The notes under the pieces: generated by a model
The model's database searches: none
The model's input: the letters and a program-made list of their open reading frames with translations, nothing else
Told to the model about the DNA's origin: nothing
Position numbers and translations under genes: made by a program
Shown here: positions 24,931-29,168 of the stretch, piece after piece
How positions within the stretch are numbered: position 1 is the stretch's first letter
Layout of the letters: every line of letters starts with the position of its first letter
Assembly: GCA_900544025.1 (NCBI GenBank)
Contig: UQTM01000040.1
Location: forward strand, 1-29,168
Length of the DNA: 29,168 nt
Direction of reading: 5' to 3'
Source: an uncultured Odoribacter sp.
GTDB taxonomy: Bacteria; Bacteroidota; Bacteroidia; Bacteroidales; Marinifilaceae

Positions 24931-27900
24931 ATGGTAAACAAAATCACAACATTCGTTTTGTCGTCGATATTGTTAGCGGGAATGTTCATTCCTGTTACCG
25001 GGCAGACAAAAAAGAAGCCAGTTCCGCAAACGTGGGAGACTGCTGTATTAAATGCAAAGACGACTTTGCGGGATGCTTTGTCTAAACATAAAATGCCGGT
25101 ACAGAGCGAGGTGGTGCGGCGTGGACAGGCTGCCACTCCGATAAAAGTGGATGTCAGTGGTTTGGATCAGCTGATTCTTTATACCTGGGAAACGCCCGAC
25201 GGGAACGGCAGCGACCATGGGGTGTGGGGAAATGCCCGTCTGACCACGACCGACGGAAAGACCGTATGGCTGGATGAGTTGAAGCCTGTGTATGAAAAAG
25301 CAGGCTGGGGCAGTGTGAAACGAAATAAGAATTTGAGTGATAATCCGTTGAGTATTGCCGGAAAGAAATTCGAACACGGAATTTTGTGCCATGCCAGTGG
25401 CGAGATCGTGTTCGCACTGGGGAAAAAATATAAGACTTTCGAAGCGGAAGTGGGGATCGACGATGGAGCCGGAGGCGGTAGCGTGGTTTTTAAAGTGCAG
25501 AATATTTCCGGGCGTTCGGTGGTTGAGCAATTGCAAAAAGAATATGGTTCCCGTGTGGCCCGTTTCGTTTCGTTTGCCAATGTTTCGCCCGATATCTGGC
25601 TGGCAACGCCGGATGCCAGCGTCGAGCGCCGTGCTGTGGCGAATGTGATTAAGCGGATGAAAGACAAAGGGACTTTTACGGCAGAACTTGAAAAGGCCGA
25701 TGCCCTGAAGACGGTAAACGAGCGGATTGTCGCTTATTTCGGTTTGCTGGATAAGGCGGCGGAAGTGCTGAACCTGGAAGAGCAGTTGGCCTGGGTGAAT
25801 TTGCAGGCTTTGCGGGAAGCTTTCGAAGATATGAAAAAGACTTCTTCTTTCGATGCCGCCGCCAATGGCGAAAAATTGAAATTCATCGAGGCGAATTATG
25901 CCGATGTCGTGAAAAATATAGGTAGCGGCAATCCGGAGGTCGTTGCCAAAGCGAAAGCGATTGTAAAAGCAAAGCGGGATGTGCTGATGGCAAATCCGGT
26001 GCTGGATATCGATAAGATTGTAGTGGAAAGGTATCGCCTGGGAGCGAACGACCGAAAAGCGATGGCTCCTTCGCTGGGAACTCAGAATAATAACTGGTCG
26101 AGCCAGCCGTCGGCGCGGAGGTACGGATTCGACGCTGAAATTTGCGAGTTGTCGAACTTGCGGGGAGATATTAAGAGCCGCACGATCTTTAAGCCGGACA
26201 ATACTTCAGCCGTGACCGATTTGCAGTTGCATTGGGACGGCGACCGCCTGTTGTTTACGATGGCCGACGATAAAAACCGCTGGCAGGTGTATCAGGTGGG
26301 AGTGGACGGGAAGAACCTGAAACAGATGATTGTTTCGGAAGAGCCCGACCTGCATTTCTGTGATGCCAACTATCTGCCGGACGGACGTATCGTAGCGACT
26401 TCCAATATGGGATACCACGGAGTGCCGTGCGTGAACGGTTGGGATGCCGTGTTTAATTTAGTACAATACGATCCGGAAAAGAAGAAATTACGCCGTTTGA
26501 CTTTTGACCAGGACGGTAACTGGAATCCGGTGGTGATGAATAACGGGCGGTTGATGTATATCCGTTGGGAATACACCGATCTGACACATTATTTTTCGCG
26601 TATCGTTATGCACATGAATCCCGATGGTACGGACAACCGTTCTTTATACGGCAGTGGTTCTTTCTGGCCTAACAGCACTTTCGACGTGAAGCCTTTACCG
26701 GGAAATACAAGCCGTTTTGTCGGAGTGATCTCCGGACATCACGGAGTGGCCCGTTCCGGTCGCCTGATGCTTTTCGATCCGGCGAAGTCCCGTAAGGAGG
26801 AAAAAGGGGTGATACAGGAAATCCCGTTCAAGGGGCGGAAAATCATTCCGGAAGTGAAAGACCAGCTGGTGGACGGTGTGTGGCCACAGTTTATCAAACC
26901 TTATCCGCTGGATGATAAATATTTTTTGGTGGCTGCTAAATTAAGCCCTTCTTCACTCTGGGGTATTTACCTGACGGATGTTTTCAATAACCTGACTTTG
27001 GTGGCAGAATTTGAAGGAGAAGGTTTAATTGCTCCTATTCCTCTACGAAAAAGCCCTACGCCTCCGGTGATTCCTGACCGGGTGAACCTCGACGACAAGG
27101 AATCGACTATTTTTATTCAGGATTTGTATGAAGGCGAAGGATTGCCGGGAGTGCCCCGGGGAACGGTGAAGGAGTTGCGTATCTTTGCTTATGAGTTTGC
27201 CTATAATTATTCTCCTTCCGACCATTATGCACAAGGGATACAGGCAGGTTGGGACATTAAGCGGCTGCTGGGAACCGTTCCTGTGGAAAAGGACGGGTCT
27301 GCCATCTTTAAAGTCCCTGCCAATACGCCTATTTCTATCCAGCCTCTGGACGGGGAGGGGCGTGCCGTGCAATGGATGCGTAGCTGGATTTCGTCCATGC
27401 CGGGAGAGACGGTTTCCTGCGTAGGCTGTCACGAGGATCAAAATCAGATACCGATGCCGAAGCGTGTCGTCGCTTCTACGATTGCTCCGCATAAGATAAA
27501 AGAGCCGGAAGGCGGCGTGAGGTCGTTTACTTTCAATCTGGAAATACAGCCTATTCTCGACCGGGCGTGTGTGGCCTGCCACAACGAAAGCAAGCCCTCG
27601 CTCGATTTCAGAAGCGGACGTACGGAAAGCTGTACGGACTGGGCCGGGTTTAAACGGGAGTTCGAGACCAGTTATCTGGCCGTAATGCCTTATTTCTATC
27701 GCCAGGGGCCGGAAGCTGAAATGTATGTGCTGAAACCTTATGAATATCACGTATCCAACAGTGAGCTGATCCGTATGTTGAAAAAAGGGCATTATGGGGT
27801 GGAATTGACGGATGAGGAGTGGAAAACCCTGTATGCGTGGATAGATATGAATATGCCGGATGCCGGGAGATTCGACAATATCACTCCTTTCAATGGTTTC

Positions 27901-28926
27901 GACCAATATACCCGCCGGATAGAGCTGGCCGATAAGTATAGCCATTCGGGTGTGGATTGGAGGAAAGAGTTGAGTGATTATGCCGATTATCTGAAAGGGA
28001 AAGGGGAGATCGAGCCTGTGATGCCTAAACCTGTGAAAGAGGCGAAGTATAAAGACGTGAAAGTCGGCGGCTGGCCGTTCGATGCCTCGAGAGCTAAAGC
28101 GATGCAGGGAGAGGCGGAGAAAAAAGTGATCGAAGTGGCTCCGGGAGTGAAAATGACTTTCGTGAAAATTCCTGCGGGAAAATTTGTTATGGGTTCCAAT
28201 CTGGGAGAGAGCGATCATGCTCCGGAATTTAAGACCGAAGTGAAAAAGGCTTTTTGGATGGCTGAAACCGAAGTGACCAACGAGCAGTTTTGTGCTTTGT
28301 TCCCGGAACATAATAGCCGTATCATCGGGCAGTTTTGGAAAGATCACACGACAGCCGGGTACCCTGCCAATAAACCGCAGCAGCCGGTGATCCGGGTGAG
28401 CTGGGAGGAGGCTATGGAATATTGCAAAAAACTGAGTGAAAAAACGGGTTTCCGTATGACTTTGCCGACAGAAGTGCAGTGGGAGTGGGCGGCTAAGGCC
28501 GGTAGTGACGATAATTTCTGGTATGGAGATAATAATACGGATTTCAGTACTTATGAGAATTTAGCCGATGCTCAATTATCGAATATGGCCGTAACAGGCG
28601 TAAATCCGCAGCCTATGTCCAAGAACGATCCCTGGCGTAAGTTTTATGATTATCTTCCGAAAGCCGCTTCGGTGGACGATGGAGAGATGATCGTTTGTGA
28701 AGTTGGAAAATACAAGCCTAATCCGTGGGGATTGTATGATATTCACGGGAATGTAGAAGAATGGACGAACAGCGATTACTTGCCTTATCCTTATAAAGAT
28801 AAATGGTGTCTACCGGGTGGTTTCGTTTTGATTAATGAGAATTTAGAAGATGCTCCTAAGCGAATTTTAGCTAAGGAAACAAATCTTCATAATATTTATA
28901 TGGAAGTCCGTATAAATAAGCTTTAG
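24931..28926 (+). CDS. Second HzsA-related multidomain haem c protein, C-terminus replaced by foreign sequence
   Basis: This is a paralogue of the protein at 11122, with the same order of parts. There is a signal peptide (MVNKITTFVLSSILLAGMFIPVTG), an NPCBM-type domain at about 65-190 (GKTVWLDELKPVYEKAG, HGILCHASGEIVFALG), a helical region, and beta-propeller repeats at about 425-690. A hydrazine-synthase-alpha-like middle region follows, with haem c sites CVGCH (830-834) and CVACH (880-884), then a SUMF1-like domain from about 1070 (PAGKFVMG at 1081, LPTEVQWEWAAKAG, IHGNVEEWT). After LPYPYKD near residue 1290 the homology stops. The expected segment with RGGSW and the final strands, about 45-50 residues, is missing, and the last ~40 residues belong to a Nudix hydrolase and an antisense acetate kinase. 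The natural gene extends beyond the junction; the stop at 28926 is not its own. Confidence 0.88.
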   Translation: MVNKITTFVLSSILLAGMFIPVTGQTKKKPVPQTWETAVLNAKTTLRDALSKHKMPVQSEVVRRGQAATPIKVDVSGLDQLILYTWETPDGNGSDHGVWGNARLTTTDGKTVWLDELKPVYEKAGWGSVKRNKNLSDNPLSIAGKKFEHGILCHASGEIVFALGKKYKTFEAEVGIDDGAGGGSVVFKVQNISGRSVVEQLQKEYGSRVARFVSFANVSPDIWLATPDASVERRAVANVIKRMKDKGTFTAELEKADALKTVNERIVAYFGLLDKAAEVLNLEEQLAWVNLQALREAFEDMKKTSSFDAAANGEKLKFIEANYADVVKNIGSGNPEVVAKAKAIVKAKRDVLMANPVLDIDKIVVERYRLGANDRKAMAPSLGTQNNNWSSQPSARRYGFDAEICELSNLRGDIKSRTIFKPDNTSAVTDLQLHWDGDRLLFTMADDKNRWQVYQVGVDGKNLKQMIVSEEPDLHFCDANYLPDGRIVATSNMGYHGVPCVNGWDAVFNLVQYDPEKKKLRRLTFDQDGNWNPVVMNNGRLMYIRWEYTDLTHYFSRIVMHMNPDGTDNRSLYGSGSFWPNSTFDVKPLPGNTSRFVGVISGHHGVARSGRLMLFDPAKSRKEEKGVIQEIPFKGRKIIPEVKDQLVDGVWPQFIKPYPLDDKYFLVAAKLSPSSLWGIYLTDVFNNLTLVAEFEGEGLIAPIPLRKSPTPPVIPDRVNLDDKESTIFIQDLYEGEGLPGVPRGTVKELRIFAYEFAYNYSPSDHYAQGIQAGWDIKRLLGTVPVEKDGSAIFKVPANTPISIQPLDGEGRAVQWMRSWISSMPGETVSCVGCHEDQNQIPMPKRVVASTIAPHKIKEPEGGVRSFTFNLEIQPILDRACVACHNESKPSLDFRSGRTESCTDWAGFKREFETSYLAVMPYFYRQGPEAEMYVLKPYEYHVSNSELIRMLKKGHYGVELTDEEWKTLYAWIDMNMPDAGRFDNITPFNGFDQYTRRIELADKYSHSGVDWRKELSDYADYLKGKGEIEPVMPKPVKEAKYKDVKVGGWPFDASRAKAMQGEAEKKVIEVAPGVKMTFVKIPAGKFVMGSNLGESDHAPEFKTEVKKAFWMAETEVTNEQFCALFPEHNSRIIGQFWKDHTTAGYPANKPQQPVIRVSWEEAMEYCKKLSEKTGFRMTLPTEVQWEWAAKAGSDDNFWYGDNNTDFSTYENLADAQLSNMAVTGVNPQPMSKNDPWRKFYDYLPKAASVDDGEMIVCEVGKYKPNPWGLYDIHGNVEEWTNSDYLPYPYKDKWCLPGGFVLINENLEDAPKRILAKETNLHNIYMEVRINKL
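27418..27582 (+). other. Pair of CXXCH haem c attachment sites in the second HzsA-related protein
   Basis: CVGCH is encoded at 27418-27432 and CVACH at 27568-27582. The 50-residue spacing is identical to that in the first paralogue, and the lead-ins (SWISSMPGETVS, IQPILDRA) match too. Conservation of both sites in two otherwise diverged copies argues that haem binding matters to function. Confidence 0.85.
28790..28905. other. Chimeric junction zone
   Basis: Three unrelated sequences meet here. Bacteroidota SUMF1-domain coding runs to about 28800. A Nudix fragment runs from about 28800 to 28905. Antisense acetate kinase begins at about 28880. The second joint shares roughly 20 bases that read sensibly as Nudix on the plus strand and as acetate kinase on the minus strand. 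Such short shared words are typical of assembly errors between genomes. Confidence 0.75.
28800..28905 (+). pseudogene. Nudix hydrolase fragment (truncated at both ends)
   Basis: In the same frame as the gene before it, the sequence reads KWCLPGGFV, then INENLEDAPKRILAKETNL and HNIYME. This fits the Nudix box GX5EX7REUXEEXGU: G, then E after five residues, R after seven more, and the final E and L of the box, with I, K and N at three less strict places. The LPGGFV entry and the NIYME exit resemble the ADP-ribose/NrtR-type Nudix proteins of Firmicutes. Only about 36 residues remain, with no start, no stop and no promoter. It is a fragment and not a working gene, probably from a different organism. 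Confidence 0.7.
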
Positions 28927-29168
28927 CAGGCATAGTCTGGTGAAATGCAGTATCAAATACAGCTACCATTGGTGTATTTGGCATTAATTCTTCACAAGCA
29001 TTAATACCTATCATATTAGCTGGGTTGTGAAGTGGGGCTAATTTAAAACATTCTTCTATATATGCTTTAACTTCTGAATCTATTACAACTGAAGCGTTGT
29101 ATTTTTCACCACCATGAACAACTCTGTGTCCTACTGCTGAAATTTCATCCATAGATGAAATAACTCCA
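28871..29168 (-). CDS. ackA: Acetate kinase, internal fragment of foreign origin
   Basis: The minus strand encodes an internal part of acetate kinase, which interconverts acetyl phosphate plus ADP with acetate plus ATP. Seen are VGHRVVHGGEKY, which includes the substrate-site arginine, then FKLAPLHNPANMIGI, VAVFDTAFHQTMP and KAYLYGLPYKYYED, corresponding roughly to residues 80-170 of the family's 400. The gene is open at the window edge on its N-terminal side. Its other end breaks after KYYED, before the expected IRRYGFHGTSH, and runs into a stop by chance. Codon use is AT-rich and Clostridia-like, unlike the rest of the window. Confidence 0.85.
   Translation of the reverse strand, partial: GVISSMDEISAVGHRVVHGGEKYNASVVIDSEVKAYIEECFKLAPLHNPANMIGINACEELMPNTPMVAVFDTAFHQTMPAKAYLYGLPYKYYEDLFP

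Noticed and set aside
27043..28347. Antisense frame of 434 codons inside the second HzsA-related gene
   Set aside because: The composition is that of a shadow frame, and the opposite strand carries clear domains throughout.
11122..28926. The two HzsA-related genes as an identical direct repeat or mobile element
   Set aside because: They share domains but differ at most nucleotide positions, and no transposase, inverted repeat or target duplication is present.
28800..29168. Horizontal transfer of Nudix and acetate kinase genes
   Set aside because: Both are internal fragments cut mid-domain and joined at a short shared word, which fits a technical chimera better than transfer.

Overview
The window looks like a chromosomal segment of a gut-type Bacteroidota (order Bacteroidales). 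The evidence is the rplL-rpoB-rpoC order with Bacteroidota-style RpoB and RpoC proteins, several families largely confined to this phylum (DUF3467, DUF4494, a GVHSPF-type methyltransferase-like protein), weak Shine-Dalgarno sites, and repeated matches to the phylum's TAnnTTTG -7 promoter element. I cannot name a genus; Odoribacteraceae is only a guess. The last ~370 bases do not belong to this genome: they are short, more AT-rich, Firmicutes-like fragments of a Nudix hydrolase and of acetate kinase, joined to the end of a truncated gene.

Layout. 1-8368: end of rplL, then rpoB and rpoC, with strong RNA hairpins in both gaps and a clear terminator after rpoC. 8550-9954 (minus strand): a two-gene unit of a metallophosphoesterase lipoprotein and a likely outer-membrane protein, overlapping by 20 bases. 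10304-16094 (plus): an IclR-type regulator, a 1356-residue secreted multidomain haem protein (NPCBM, beta-propeller, HzsA-like middle and dihaem region, SUMF1 fold) and a secreted beta-propeller protein, probably one operon; a palindrome closely resembling the E. coli IclR operator lies between promoter and regulator. 16215-17365: DUF3467 and DUF4494 proteins. 17822-19252: aspartate ammonia-lyase. 19868-20416: DUF3332 lipoprotein. 20687-21313: a tandem ABM (quinol monooxygenase-like) protein. 21332-23431 (minus): RecG. 23657-24816: a degenerate methyltransferase-like protein and PduO-type cobalamin adenosyltransferase. 24931-28926: a second copy of the HzsA-related multidomain protein, whose natural C-terminus is replaced by foreign sequence.

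The least ordinary biology is the pair of HzsA-related proteins. Each is an exported polypeptide combining a putative carbohydrate-binding module, a beta-propeller, two CXXCH haem c sites and a SUMF1 fold without the formylglycine-generating cysteines. One copy sits in an IclR-controlled operon with a small propeller protein. No hydrazine synthase beta/gamma partner is present, so anammox chemistry is not implied; a periplasmic or surface redox or carbohydrate-related role is inference. The rest of the window is mostly housekeeping.
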